In this document: one piece after another, positions 8,018 to 16,181 of the stretch | Layout of the letters: the number at the start of each line of letters is the position of its first letter | Numbering within the stretch: the stretch's first letter is position 1 | NCBI GenBank assembly: GCA_002495065.1 | Contig: DADT01000063.1 | Coordinates: 216 to 64,215, forward strand | Length of the DNA stretch: 64,000 bases | Origin: Methanoregula sp. UBA471 | GTDB taxonomy: Archaea; Halobacteriota; Methanomicrobia; Methanomicrobiales; Methanospirillaceae | Direction of reading: 5' to 3' | Position numbers and translations under genes: made by a program | Notes under the pieces: generated by a model | What the model was told of the DNA's origin: nothing | Seen by the model: the letters and a program-made list of their open reading frames with translations, nothing else | Databases searched by the model: none

Positions 8018-9165
8018 GAGGATTTTAACAGATATTCGTATGCTTCAAGGGCGGCCTTTGCCCCGTCTCCAGAAGCGATGATAATCTGTTTATTTTTTAC
8101 TGACGTAACATCACCCGCTGCAAAAACTCCATCCTGACTCGTATGGCAGTTCAGGTCAACAACAATTTCCTTTTTTTCATTGAGTGCTACAAATCCGCCA
8201 AGGAAATCGGTATTAGGCAGCCACCCGATCTCAATAAAAATCCCATCCAGTTCGATTTTCTGCTCTTCTCCCTTTGCGTTCTTCGTTGTGATAGCAGAAA
8301 GGAACTTATTCCCATGGAGAGCAGTGACCTGTGTATTTAAATAAACGGTAATATTCTTATTTGATTCGAGCATCCCTTCATATATCGGATCTGCCCGTAT
8401 AATGCTCCGAACTATCAGGCTTACTGAAGAAGCGATTTTGCTCATCTCCACGGCAGTCTGGATAGCGGAATTGCCACCCCCAACGATGGCTACCCGTTTA
8501 CCTTTATATAATGGTCCATCACACGTTGAACAGATGGACAGGCCGCGTCCGAGATACTGTTCCTCATTTGCCACACCAAGCTTCTTCGGCCGGTTCCCCT
8601 GCGCGAGAATCACGGTTTTTGCCTTGAATATATTTTCTGAAACTGTACGGATGGTAAAAATATCATTTTCTTTGGAGATGCTGATAACCCGATCGAGTTC
8701 GAGCCGCATATTGAGGGTGCGGACCTGTTCTTCAAATTTTTTCATCAGATCTTCACCGGTGATCATGCGGTAGCCCATGTAATTCTCAATCGCCCATGAT
8801 TCCAGCGCTTGTCCTCCGATGTTTTCGCTGATAATAATCGTATTCAGCATTTTTCTCGCGCAGTATACTCCTGCGGTCAGGCCAGCAGGTCCGGCACCGG
8901 CGATCAGAACATCATAAACCTCTTCGGATAATGTTTCTCCGAACAGGTCATTCAGCCTCTGCGAATCAAATCCAACAATAATCTCATTATCGACAACAAT
9001 AACCGGAACTCCGCGTTGACCTGAGAGGTCTATCATTTTTTTTGCTGCATCGGAATCTTCACCGACATCAATTTCCTCGTAGGGTATTCCGTGTTTATCG
9101 AGAAACGCCTTTGCCATCCGGCAATACGGGCAGTTTTTTGTTGAATAGACGATGACTTTTTTCAT
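8014..9165 (-). CDS. Glutaredoxin-thioredoxin reductase fusion
   Basis: A 383-residue fusion. Residues 1 to about 75 are a glutaredoxin/NrdH-like domain with CPYC near residue 12. From about residue 85 it is a thioredoxin-reductase-like flavoprotein with FAD motif AGAGPAG, redox pair CSTC and nucleotide motif VGGGNSA. The reductase likely reduces its own attached glutaredoxin, supplying a general thiol-disulfide system. The HRRxxxR motif that binds the NADPH phosphate is absent (the region reads LIVRSIIRAD), so NADH or F420H2 may be the donor. I chose the ATG at 9165, 24 codons inside the longest frame, because it starts the glutaredoxin fold and has a well-placed TATA box. The stop codon falls in a repeat remnant. 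Confidence 0.88.
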   Translation of the reverse strand: MKKVIVYSTKNCPYCRMAKAFLDKHGIPYEEIDVGEDSDAAKKMIDLSGQRGVPVIVVDNEIIVGFDSQRLNDLFGETLSEEVYDVLIAGAGPAGLTAGVYCARKMLNTIIISENIGGQALESWAIENYMGYRMITGEDLMKKFEEQVRTLNMRLELDRVISISKENDIFTIRTVSENIFKAKTVILAQGNRPKKLGVANEEQYLGRGLSICSTCDGPLYKGKRVAIVGGGNSAIQTAVEMSKIASSVSLIVRSIIRADPIYEGMLESNKNITVYLNTQVTALHGNKFLSAITTKNAKGEEQKIELDGIFIEIGWLPNTDFLGGFVALNEKKEIVVDLNCHTSQDGVFAAGDVTSVKNKQIIIASGDGAKAALEAYEYLLKSS

Positions 9166-9187
9166 CAATTCGAAGATGGTCTGGTCT

Positions 9188-9200
9188 CTTATAAATATAT
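9188..9200 (-). promoter_or_regulatory. TATA box of the glutaredoxin-reductase gene
   Basis: Read on the reverse strand, ATATATTTATAAG is centred about 29 nt upstream of the ATG at 9165. The spacing fits a leaderless or near-leaderless transcript and argues against the longer upstream reading frame. Confidence 0.5.
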
Positions 9201-9284
9201 CGTCCCCGAAGAAGCCGGCATAAATTAACCATAGCAACGTTCTTTTTGGACGAGCTCCAATACCAGTTTACAGGTACGATCACT

Positions 9285-10589
9285 ATGTCCAAAACGAGGA
9301 GTCTGCAAAAATCCATACTTTTTTCTCTCGCACTCCTTTGCCTAATATACGGGACATGTGCCTCCGCACAAAATGTTAACCCCACACCGGATCCTTCGTT
9401 CTTTTTCAGCTTCAATGAGGGTGGAGGTATCTACGCAGCTGATGGATCGGGTAATGGTAATACGGGAACATTACATGGAATATCGCGTAGTGAGAACGGG
9501 GGTTGCGGGAGATCGATATTTTTTAACGGGGCAGGCAGCTATATAGAAATCCCCTTCAGTTCACGGAATCACCCAACCAAAGAAATTACGGTATCGGCAT
9601 GGTTCATTACGAATTCGTCTGAGCCCCAGGTAATAATTTCAACAGATGAAGATGGAGGATTCCAGTTAGGGTTTGATGATGGTGAAGACCTCTGGTGGAC
9701 ACTGAATCTGCAAGATACTGGAAAAGTATCACTGCCCATTCAGCATGAAAGCATCCCGCTTAACGAGTGGCATCACATAACCGGAACTTATGACGGGCGG
9801 ACGATGAAGCTGTACCTTGATGGGGTGCTGAGAAACCAGATGAATGCAACAGGTGCTATCCAATACCAGTACAACAATTATGTGATCCTGGGTGCAGACG
9901 CGGGAGTCTACAATCAGACAGACCGGAATTGCCCGCTGTATTTCCGGGGCATGCTTGATGAAGTCAGGATTTACGATGTTGCTTTAGCCTACAGCGAGGT
10001 AATGGATGACAGGTTCGGCTGCTTCCCGGAACCAGGATTACAATCAGAGGATCTGTTAATTCAGTCATTACCTCTGTCACCCTGTTCTGAATCATCGGGT
10101 TCTGTAAGTATTGCAGCGCACGAGAAGGCATCACGGGTTATTTCTGTCAGGAACCAGACCGAGAACGGGATTTGGAATGTTACCCTGCCCCCCGGCTCGA
10201 CACTCGTTGTTAAAGTCCGTGATTTCTACTCAACCGTATATCCGGATTCATGGTATATCGAGATTGCTGATGAAAACGGAAGGATTACTCGCTCTGTCGC
10301 TTTCCCAAACAGGAACAATGCACCGCTGAAGGGAGTTGTTCCTTCGGGTAATGCGACAGTCATTATCAGATATTTTGATGGCAAAGGACGTTTCCCCGCA
10401 AAGGTCGCTATCGACTTCGAGAGTATTGACTCCCCTCCCCCACCGGTTTCGCCCCAGACGATACTGAATTATCCCATAATTGTCATCTACTCTGTTTCCT
10501 GGGCAACCCTTATTGCCATCATCCTCGTTATGGTCTGGCTTCACCGTAGGAAAAAAGAAAAAAAGAAAACGGATATGAAAGATACATAA
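9285..10589 (+). CDS. Secreted, membrane-anchored LamG-domain protein
   Basis: A 434-residue exported protein. An N-terminal signal peptide (hydrophobic SILFSLALLCLIYG, then CASA) is followed by a LamG/concanavalin-like domain over about residues 35-240, recognised by FSFNEGGG, the GTLHGI strand, WHHITGTYDG, MKLYLDGVL and LDEVRIYDVAL. A second beta-rich region follows. Near the C-terminus are a transmembrane helix (IIVIYSVSWATLIAIILVMVW) and a very basic tail, so most of the protein faces outside. The ligand is unknown; LamG domains commonly bind carbohydrate. An in-frame start at 9246 exists, but the ATG at 9285 sits directly before the signal peptide. Confidence 0.78.
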   Translation: MSKTRSLQKSILFSLALLCLIYGTCASAQNVNPTPDPSFFFSFNEGGGIYAADGSGNGNTGTLHGISRSENGGCGRSIFFNGAGSYIEIPFSSRNHPTKEITVSAWFITNSSEPQVIISTDEDGGFQLGFDDGEDLWWTLNLQDTGKVSLPIQHESIPLNEWHHITGTYDGRTMKLYLDGVLRNQMNATGAIQYQYNNYVILGADAGVYNQTDRNCPLYFRGMLDEVRIYDVALAYSEVMDDRFGCFPEPGLQSEDLLIQSLPLSPCSESSGSVSIAAHEKASRVISVRNQTENGIWNVTLPPGSTLVVKVRDFYSTVYPDSWYIEIADENGRITRSVAFPNRNNAPLKGVVPSGNATVIIRYFDGKGRFPAKVAIDFESIDSPPPPVSPQTILNYPIIVIYSVSWATLIAIILVMVWLHRRKKEKKKTDMKDT

Positions 10590-10599
10590 AAACAAAATT

Positions 10600-11103
10600 T
10601 TAAAGGGTAATTTCACGGAACTGTTTTCCGAAAACACCACAAATCGGGCATTTTTCAGGAGGTTTGGCAATTTCAATATTGCCGCAAACAGGACAGAGGA
10701 AAATTTTTTCCCTTCCCAGATCATGGCCGGATTTCACCGCAAGGAGAGCCTTCTTGTAGAGGTTTGCATGGACCTCCTCGGCTTTCATCGCGTAGGTGAA
10801 TGCCAGCACAGCATCACTCTTGTTTTCAGCTTCGGCAAGTTTCACGAATTCGGGATACATCTTTGTATATTCGTGAGTTTCTCCGGCAATGCTCGATTCA
10901 AGATTCTTTTCTGTTGCTTCGACTTTCCCCAGCACTTTCAGCAATTTTTTTGCGTGAATTGCCTCAGCTTCAGATGCCGCCTTGTAGAGAGTTGCAATAT
11001 TTTTTAATCCATCGGCTGCAGCTTTTTCTGAAAAAGCCTGATATTTTCGGTTTGCCTGAGATTCACCGGCAAAGGCTTCCATCGCATTCTCGATTGTTGA
11101 CAT
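10600..11103 (-). CDS. rbr: Rubrerythrin
   Basis: A 167-residue rubrerythrin. Residues 1 to about 130 form the ferritin-like di-iron four-helix domain, with metal-ligand motifs including EAFAGESQANRKY, EAEAIHAKK and AMKAEEVHANLY. A C-terminal rubredoxin-like domain carries CPVC and CPIC, binding a single iron. Known role: reduction of hydrogen peroxide in anaerobes. A TATA-like TTTAAATT lies about 30 nt upstream of the ATG. It lies in a neighbourhood of other redox-stress genes and converges on the LamG gene. Confidence 0.93.
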   Translation of the reverse strand: MSTIENAMEAFAGESQANRKYQAFSEKAAADGLKNIATLYKAASEAEAIHAKKLLKVLGKVEATEKNLESSIAGETHEYTKMYPEFVKLAEAENKSDAVLAFTYAMKAEEVHANLYKKALLAVKSGHDLGREKIFLCPVCGNIEIAKPPEKCPICGVFGKQFREITL

Positions 11104-11294
11104 AGGGGAAAATATGGGAGGAATTCAATTTAAAGATTATTCACCCGGCAACGCGATTTACTATTTTCTTACTATTCCTTGAAATATGCATGAAAAACCG
11201 GAATTTAAAAAGAAAGGTTGATCAGCACGAACCACTGACTCCGAAAAGAGAATTGCTGTTTAATTCATTTTTTTATTTCTTACGGATGTAACCC

Positions 11295-11954
11295 ATGAAA
11301 AAGATGAAAGAACTACCTGTAAGGGACAGACCGCGTGAAAAAATTGCCTGCAAAGGTGCGTCTGTTCTTTCCGATAATGAATTGATTGAGGCAATCATCG
11401 GAAGAGGAACAAAGAATAAAGATGTTCGAGAAATTTCCAAAGAGATCGGTGGACTCATACAGCAGCACAGGCACAACCTGCAATACAAGGACTTACAGGA
11501 GGTCGAAGGTATCGGTCCGACCAAAGCCTCCCAGATCATCGCATGTTTCGAGTTAGGCAGGCGCTATTTCAAACCACATGATACCCGAGTGACAAGACCT
11601 GAAGATATCCTCCCGCATGTTGCCTACCTTAAGGAAAAACGACAGGAACACTTCATCTGTTTAACGCTGAACGGTGCCGGGGAGGTCCTCGGCAACCGGA
11701 TTATTACCGTTGGCCTGCTGAACCATAGCCTCGTCCATCCACGTGAAGTATTTGCGGATGCGATTACCGACCGGGCTGCTTCGATTATCTGTGTCCACAA
11801 CCACCCCTCCGGCTCTCTTGAACCGAGCAGCCAGGATATTGCCATCACAAACCAGCTCAGAGATGCCGGTTCACTTGTCGGCATCCAGCTTATCGACCAT
11901 ATAATTGTTTCAAAGAACGGATTTGTCAGCATGCGGGAAAAGGGATTACTTTGA
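11295..11954 (+). CDS. radC: RadC-family JAB/MPN-domain protein
   Basis: A 219-residue RadC-type protein of usual length. A helix-hairpin-helix segment (EVEGIGPTKASQI, residues 69-81) precedes a JAB1/MPN metal-binding domain with VHNHPSGSLEPSSQD; His168, His170 and Asp181 are the expected zinc ligands. RadC was historically linked to DNA repair, but its biochemical role is unsettled. Starts upstream of 11295 are not favoured because the family N-terminus (LPVRDRPREKI) begins just after this ATG. Confidence 0.88.
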   Translation: MKKMKELPVRDRPREKIACKGASVLSDNELIEAIIGRGTKNKDVREISKEIGGLIQQHRHNLQYKDLQEVEGIGPTKASQIIACFELGRRYFKPHDTRVTRPEDILPHVAYLKEKRQEHFICLTLNGAGEVLGNRIITVGLLNHSLVHPREVFADAITDRAASIICVHNHPSGSLEPSSQDIAITNQLRDAGSLVGIQLIDHIIVSKNGFVSMREKGLL

Positions 11955-12039
11955 AACCAGCACAAGAAAACCCTTGATCACGGTTTGCCGTTCCGACCAG
12001 CGCGAAGAGATCAACCGGCTGGGAGGGTTTACCTGGCTG

Positions 12040-12630
12040 TCACTGAATACTCTTTCCCAGAGCGAATCCCTTCCGGTATGCTGCATCCAAAAGGTCCTGC
12101 CTTCCGCGGAGATCCCGGATTGTATCCATATCATTGACCAGCAACTCATCAGAATACTGACAGTCGATGATTTCAAAAAACGCTTTTATTGTCAACTTTG
12201 CACCGACAAACACTTCGGGTATTTTCATACCGGAGATGCAGATAAAAAGCCCCCTTCGCTTTTTTTTCCATTCATCTGATACGAGAGGCTTTTTCCTGAC
12301 GTATTTTGCCATGAAAAAAACCTGGAATCGATCGATAAAGGATTTGAGTTTCCCCGGGATTCCCATAGTCATAACCGGTGTTGCGACAATCAGACCCTCC
12401 GATTCCCGGAATTTAGGGTACATCGCCTGCATATCATCGTCCATGATACAGGTGTCGTGGTCAACACAGAACATCATTTCCTGGCACGCCTGGAAATCGA
12501 GATTGACAACAAGAATTTTTTCCACAGTGCACCCGGCATCTTCAGCTCCCTTTAAGGCTCGATCCAGCAACAACGCGGTATTTCCTTCAGTGAGTGGGCT
12601 GCCTAATATGCCGATAACTTTTTTGGCCAT
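12040..12630 (-). CDS. Flavodoxin-fold NAD(P)H-dependent FMN reductase-like protein
   Basis: A 196-residue flavodoxin-fold protein starting MAKKVIGILGSPLTEGNT, the FMN phosphate-binding loop. The segment CQEMMFCVDHDTC has Cys residues where iron-sulfur flavoproteins bind a [4Fe-4S] cluster, though spacing differs from the two relatives downstream. ATPVMTMGIPGKLKSFIDRFQVF is the usual flavin-ring region. The open frame continues far upstream, but the ATG at 12630 starts the fold and has AAGGTG 7-12 nt before it. It is divergent from the zinc-ribbon gene. The electron partner is unknown. Confidence 0.8.
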   Translation of the reverse strand: MAKKVIGILGSPLTEGNTALLLDRALKGAEDAGCTVEKILVVNLDFQACQEMMFCVDHDTCIMDDDMQAMYPKFRESEGLIVATPVMTMGIPGKLKSFIDRFQVFFMAKYVRKKPLVSDEWKKKRRGLFICISGMKIPEVFVGAKLTIKAFFEIIDCQYSDELLVNDMDTIRDLRGRQDLLDAAYRKGFALGKSIQ

Positions 12631-12736
12631 AATACACCTTAAAAAATATATGCAATATAGCTTTCTCAAAATGATACATTTTATCAATTTTATCTTACCA
12701 TAGCACGAACGCAACTCATAAATATCATTGACGTGC

Positions 12737-12988
12737 ATGAAAGTTTTGGTGAATCGTTTGACCGAACAGAAGACGTACAGCGCGGGACAGAAAGTCGGCC
12801 CGGGCAAATATGTTTGTCTCGATTGCGGAAAGGAGCTTACTCTTGACAAAAGTGAACAGGATCTCAGGAAATGTCCGGCATGTGCCTGTGAAGAATACCA
12901 GTGCTTCCCGATGACGCATATCCGTCCGGATATCAAGACACCGGAGGACGCAAAAAACCCGCCAAAACGCGGGAAAAGCAACATGTAA
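12737..12988 (+). CDS. Small zinc-ribbon protein
   Basis: An 83-residue protein with a treble-clef/zinc-ribbon signature, CLDCGKEL and CPACACEEYQC, preceded by PGKYVC. The tail is basic and proline-rich (PPKRGKSN). A TTG at 12728 is in frame; the ATG at 12737 is preferred. Similar small zinc ribbons are common in methanogens and have no assigned function. It heads a run of small redox-type genes on the forward strand. Confidence 0.7.
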   Translation: MKVLVNRLTEQKTYSAGQKVGPGKYVCLDCGKELTLDKSEQDLRKCPACACEEYQCFPMTHIRPDIKTPEDAKNPPKRGKSNM

Positions 12989-13121
12989 TATTCCATTTTT
13001 CTTTTCAAACACCGTACAGCCTTCATGAACTCTGGTGTTAAACGCCATCGGGATCAATCCTCATCGATTAAGAGTTGGCGTTTTCCCCAGGACAATCCTG
13101 TTATCCAACCGGGAGGTCATC

Positions 13122-13250
13122 ATGGTAAATGTATCAAAAGAGGGACAAGTTTTCAGATGCGATATCTGCGGAAATATTGTGGTTGTTAAGGAAGTCGGTG
13201 GCGGCGAACTCGTCTGCTGCGGTGAACCGATGATCCTGGAGAGTGCATAG
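13122..13250 (+). CDS. Desulforedoxin-type rubredoxin-like protein
   Basis: A 42-residue protein with the desulforedoxin iron site: CDIC near residue 13 and adjacent Cys-Cys in LVCCGEPM near residue 34. Desulforedoxin is the stand-alone form of the N-terminal domain of desulfoferrodoxin and carries one Fe(Cys)4 centre for single-electron transfer. A strong ribosome site (GGAGGT at 13112-13117) precedes the ATG. It ends 2 nt before the next gene, so they are co-transcribed. Confidence 0.85.
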   Translation: MVNVSKEGQVFRCDICGNIVVVKEVGGGELVCCGEPMILESA

Positions 13251-13252
13251 GT

Positions 13253-13609
13253 ATGGTAAAAAAGGACACCGAAAAAGAATTGAAAGACCTTGAAAAGAAG
13301 ATTGGAAAAGTCCCGAAATTTTTCAAGGAGCTGACAGTGAATGAGCCAGAGATGTTCAATCTTGTAATGAGATTCGAGCAGCATATCTGGGATGACGGCA
13401 ATCTGACGAGAAAGACAAAAAAACTTATTGCCATTGCCATCGCGGCCGCCCTTCGCGATCAACATGCAGTCCGTGCTCAGCTGGCCGGTGCAAAAAACCT
13501 CGGGGTTACCAAGGGAGAGATTGAAGAGGCACTCCGCGTCACCTTCCTTCTGTCCGGCATGCCTGCCTATGTGTACGGTAAGGCACAGCTTGATGAGATC
13601 ATGCCCTGA
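13253..13609 (+). CDS. Carboxymuconolactone decarboxylase (AhpD-like) family protein
   Basis: A 118-residue all-helical protein of the CMD/AhpD family, recognised by the central LTRKTKKLIAIAIAAAL and AVRAQLAGAKNLGVTKGEIEEALRV. Family peroxidase members have a CxxxH redox pair; here the aligned stretch reads RDQHAVRA, with the His but no Cys, so thiol-peroxidase activity is unlikely. The protein has no cysteine at all. It is coupled to the desulforedoxin gene upstream. Its actual role is unknown. Confidence 0.78.
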   Translation: MVKKDTEKELKDLEKKIGKVPKFFKELTVNEPEMFNLVMRFEQHIWDDGNLTRKTKKLIAIAIAAALRDQHAVRAQLAGAKNLGVTKGEIEEALRVTFLLSGMPAYVYGKAQLDEIMP

Positions 13610-13836
13610 TGTGATTCCGGCGAACAACTTTTTTTAAGAAATCAACCCGGCAAACTGGCGGAACGCAGTCAATAAGGATACTTTTCGCCAGACAGGCGAC
13701 GGGATAAAAAAAGAAACCAAGAGGGAGATATATTTGTCGGACTGGTATCAGAACCTAAAAAAATCTGAAACTGCATTTTTTCCAAATTGGATCAAAAACC
13801 AACCTTTTTTAGCGTTGCCATTACAAGAAAACTTCT

Positions 13837-14451
13837 ATGCCAATAAAAATCCTCGCGTTTGCCGGAAGTCCACGCAGGCATGGGAATTCTGAAATACTGC
13901 TTGACTGGGTTCTTGCGTCAATGAGCGAAGATCAGGATATCAGGATTGAAAAAATTGCCCTTACCGAGGCAGATATTAATCCCTGCCGTGGGTGCAACGC
14001 CTGCGAAACGCTGAATAAGTGTGTACAAAGGGATGGCATGGACATTTACCATGACAAGATCATAGAGGCTGACGGTATTATCCTCTCCTCACCGATCTAT
14101 TGTATGGGTCTTGCGGCGCAGGTAAAGGCACTCGTTGACAGAGCACAGGTGTTCCGTTCAAGAAAATATGTCCTTAAACTTCCGGTTGTCCCACCCGAAC
14201 GGAAAGGTAAGCGGCTCGGGGTGTTCCTTTCAACAGCCGGACAGAAGTGGAGTTATGTCTTTGATGCTGCTATTCCCTCCGTGAAATGCTTTTACCATGT
14301 GATTGATATCCGGGACGCAGATATCAGGTACCTGATGATTAATGGTGTGGATGAAAAAGGTGCAATCGAACACCACCCGACTGCGCAGGCAGATGCAGCC
14401 AATCTTGGCAAAGAAACAGTGCATGAGCTGAAAAAGCGACTTGGTTTATGA
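13837..14451 (+). CDS. Iron-sulfur flavoprotein (flavodoxin family), copy 1
   Basis: A 204-residue protein. The N-terminal loop FAGSPRRHGNSE binds FMN phosphate. The compact motif CRGCNACETLNKC is the CX2CX2CX6C [4Fe-4S] signature of methanogen iron-sulfur flavoprotein. SSPIYCMGLAAQVKALVDRAQ is the flavin-ring region. Known relatives are dimers that reduce O2 and H2O2 with ferredoxin electrons. The next gene is a paralogue with the same motif 6 nt downstream, suggesting tandem duplication and co-transcription. Confidence 0.85.
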   Translation: MPIKILAFAGSPRRHGNSEILLDWVLASMSEDQDIRIEKIALTEADINPCRGCNACETLNKCVQRDGMDIYHDKIIEADGIILSSPIYCMGLAAQVKALVDRAQVFRSRKYVLKLPVVPPERKGKRLGVFLSTAGQKWSYVFDAAIPSVKCFYHVIDIRDADIRYLMINGVDEKGAIEHHPTAQADAANLGKETVHELKKRLGL

Positions 14452-14457
14452 GGATGT

Positions 14458-15066
14458 ATGGAAATAAAAGTTCTTGGCATTTCAGGGAGCCCGCACCGGC
14501 ATGGCAATACCGAAACCCTTCTCGACAGTTTCCTGGACGGGGCTCATGCTTCCGGAGCAACTATTGAAAAAGTAGTACTCAAAACGCTGCAGTATTCCCC
14601 ATGCCGTGGATGCAATGCCTGCCATAAGACCGGAGAGTGTGTGGTAAACGATGACGCGATCATCCTGTATGAAAAAATACTGGCTTCAGACTGCCTCTCG
14701 GTCGCCTCACCTATCTATACAATGGGAATCACCGCTGAGCTTAAGGGATTTATTGACCGTCAGCAATACATCTGGGCCCGAAAGTTCATTTTAAAGACTC
14801 TCTACTTTTCCGATAATCACATTAAACGGCACAAGGGTATTTTTATTTCGACTGCGGGCCTCGGCTGGGAAAATGTTTTTGATGGGGCTTTCCCGGTAAT
14901 TACCGCACTGTTCAACACAACGGGATTTGAGTATTACGATAATGTAATAGCTAATGACATGGACCGGTTTGGCGGGATCAGGAATCACCCGACTGCATTG
15001 AAAGAGGCTTTTGACAAAGGGACGAAGGTTGTCGGGATATTGGAGAAATTAAAAACCGGATCCTAG
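14458..15066 (+). CDS. Iron-sulfur flavoprotein (flavodoxin family), copy 2
   Basis: A 202-residue paralogue of the preceding gene: GISGSPHRHGNTE phosphate loop, CRGCNACHKTGEC cluster motif and ASPIYTMGITAELKGFIDR flavin segment. Both paralogues share ISTAGLGWENVFDGAFP-like and HPTA segments in the C-terminal half. It starts 6 nt after copy 1 and converges on the M50 protease gene. Confidence 0.85.
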   Translation: MEIKVLGISGSPHRHGNTETLLDSFLDGAHASGATIEKVVLKTLQYSPCRGCNACHKTGECVVNDDAIILYEKILASDCLSVASPIYTMGITAELKGFIDRQQYIWARKFILKTLYFSDNHIKRHKGIFISTAGLGWENVFDGAFPVITALFNTTGFEYYDNVIANDMDRFGGIRNHPTALKEAFDKGTKVVGILEKLKTGS

Positions 15067-15106
15067 GTTTCTATCTTGTTTCTCACGAAAAAATTGCCAG
15101 ATTCAA

Positions 15107-15760
15107 TCAGAAAAAGTAAAACGATCCAACAAGCACCCCGAAAGAGGTTAGGATGAGTAAGATAAAGACCGGGATATTCCACGACATGACTTTTCTTCCG
15201 TCAAGAATACTGATCGGGAGCATATTGAACGAAGCAATCATTGCATTGATCTGGACACCAAAGATTCCGATTACAGAAAGAAGATTACTTCCGCCGGTTG
15301 AAAGAGTAACTCCGATACCAATCAGAATGGCAAAGGGAATGCAAAGCAGTAAGTTGATAAGTGGTCCAGCTGCGGAAATCCTGCCATTCTGCTCCCGGCT
15401 TAAACCCCTGCCATCAGCAGAATTGCTGTAAATAACCGTTGCACCCGGTGCAGCAAAGACAAATCCAACAAGGGATGCAAGGGCAACTGCAACGAGGAGC
15501 ATGGAATTGTCTTTTCTGAATTCCGCCCAGTATCCATAGCGTATAGCGGTAAATTTATGTGCCATTTCATGAAGTATGAAGCCGATCCCGACAGTCAGGA
15601 GGGAGATTCCAAAATAAATCAGGGCAACCAGGGGATCCACAGAATTTATCGGTCCCAGTACCCCATATGGTGCGATTTTAATAATGGCGAAGGACAGCGA
15701 AATCGCCATCCATGCCACGAATAAATCTGCCTCTTCCCGCCGGCTTATTCGTTCAAGCAT
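15107..15760 (-). CDS. M50-family membrane metalloprotease
   Basis: A 217-residue polytopic membrane protein of the site-2 protease (M50) family. The zinc motif HEMAH lies at residues 64-68 within a hydrophobic helix. The distal motif, FNMLPISILDGRKV near residue 186, supplies the third zinc ligand (LDG). About five to six membrane helices are visible and there are no PDZ or CBS additions. Family members cleave substrates inside the membrane; the substrate here is unknown. A TATA-like ATTATATAAAC is centred about 28 nt upstream of the ATG. Confidence 0.85.
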   Translation of the reverse strand: MLERISRREEADLFVAWMAISLSFAIIKIAPYGVLGPINSVDPLVALIYFGISLLTVGIGFILHEMAHKFTAIRYGYWAEFRKDNSMLLVAVALASLVGFVFAAPGATVIYSNSADGRGLSREQNGRISAAGPLINLLLCIPFAILIGIGVTLSTGGSNLLSVIGIFGVQINAMIASFNMLPISILDGRKVMSWNIPVFILLILTSFGVLVGSFYFF

Positions 15761-15782
15761 GAAAACACCAGATTAAATAGGC

Positions 15783-15793
15783 GTTTATATAAT
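15783..15793 (-). promoter_or_regulatory. TATA box of the M50 protease gene
   Basis: On the reverse strand, ATTATATAAAC is centred about 28 nt upstream of the ATG at 15760, consistent with a leaderless transcript. Confidence 0.45.
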
Positions 15794-15825
15794 ATCTGTT
15801 TTAGTGTTGAGGATACAAAGATTAT

Positions 15826-15838
15826 GTTTATTTAAAAT
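15826..15838 (+). promoter_or_regulatory. TATA box of the chorismate mutase gene
   Basis: GTTTATTTAAAAT is centred about 25 nt upstream of the ATG at 15857, and no Shine-Dalgarno motif is seen. It is back to back with the M50 promoter. Confidence 0.45.
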
Positions 15839-15856
15839 CTTGATCATGTAATTCTT

Positions 15857-16141
15857 ATGACAATTGAAACCATTCGCGAAGAGATCAACAGGGTGGATGC
15901 CCACATTATCCGGCTCATCGCACAACGCCAGGCCCTTGCAGGAAAAATTGCCCAGGTCAAGATCCATAATGGAATGCCAATTCATGATAACCAGAGGACA
16001 ACAGAAGTTCTTGATGATGTTTTTGACCGGGCAGTGGAGAGCAAGATCGATCCCGTTGCAGTCCAGAAGATATTTGAGATTCTTATCGCTATGAGCGAGG
16101 ACCGGCAGCGGGAATGTTCAGGTGAGGGCAATCTTCCCTGA
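15857..16141 (+). CDS. Chorismate mutase (AroQ type)
   Basis: A 94-residue all-helical AroQ-class chorismate mutase, converting chorismate to prephenate for phenylalanine and tyrosine. Helix 1 carries REEINRVDAHIIRLIAQRQALAGKIAQVK, in which the Arg and Lys that bind chorismate are present. No prephenate dehydratase or dehydrogenase domain is fused, and length matches free-standing archaeal enzymes. It converges on argB. Confidence 0.88.
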   Translation: MTIETIREEINRVDAHIIRLIAQRQALAGKIAQVKIHNGMPIHDNQRTTEVLDDVFDRAVESKIDPVAVQKIFEILIAMSEDRQRECSGEGNLP

Positions 16142-16181
16142 ATGAATTAAAATGAAATACCAAAGTAATATTTTAGAAAAA

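Noticed and set aside
12631..13026. Long N-terminal extension of the 12-kb flavoprotein
   Set aside because: The extension overlaps the divergent zinc-ribbon gene and has no family similarity; AAGGTG precedes ATG 12630.
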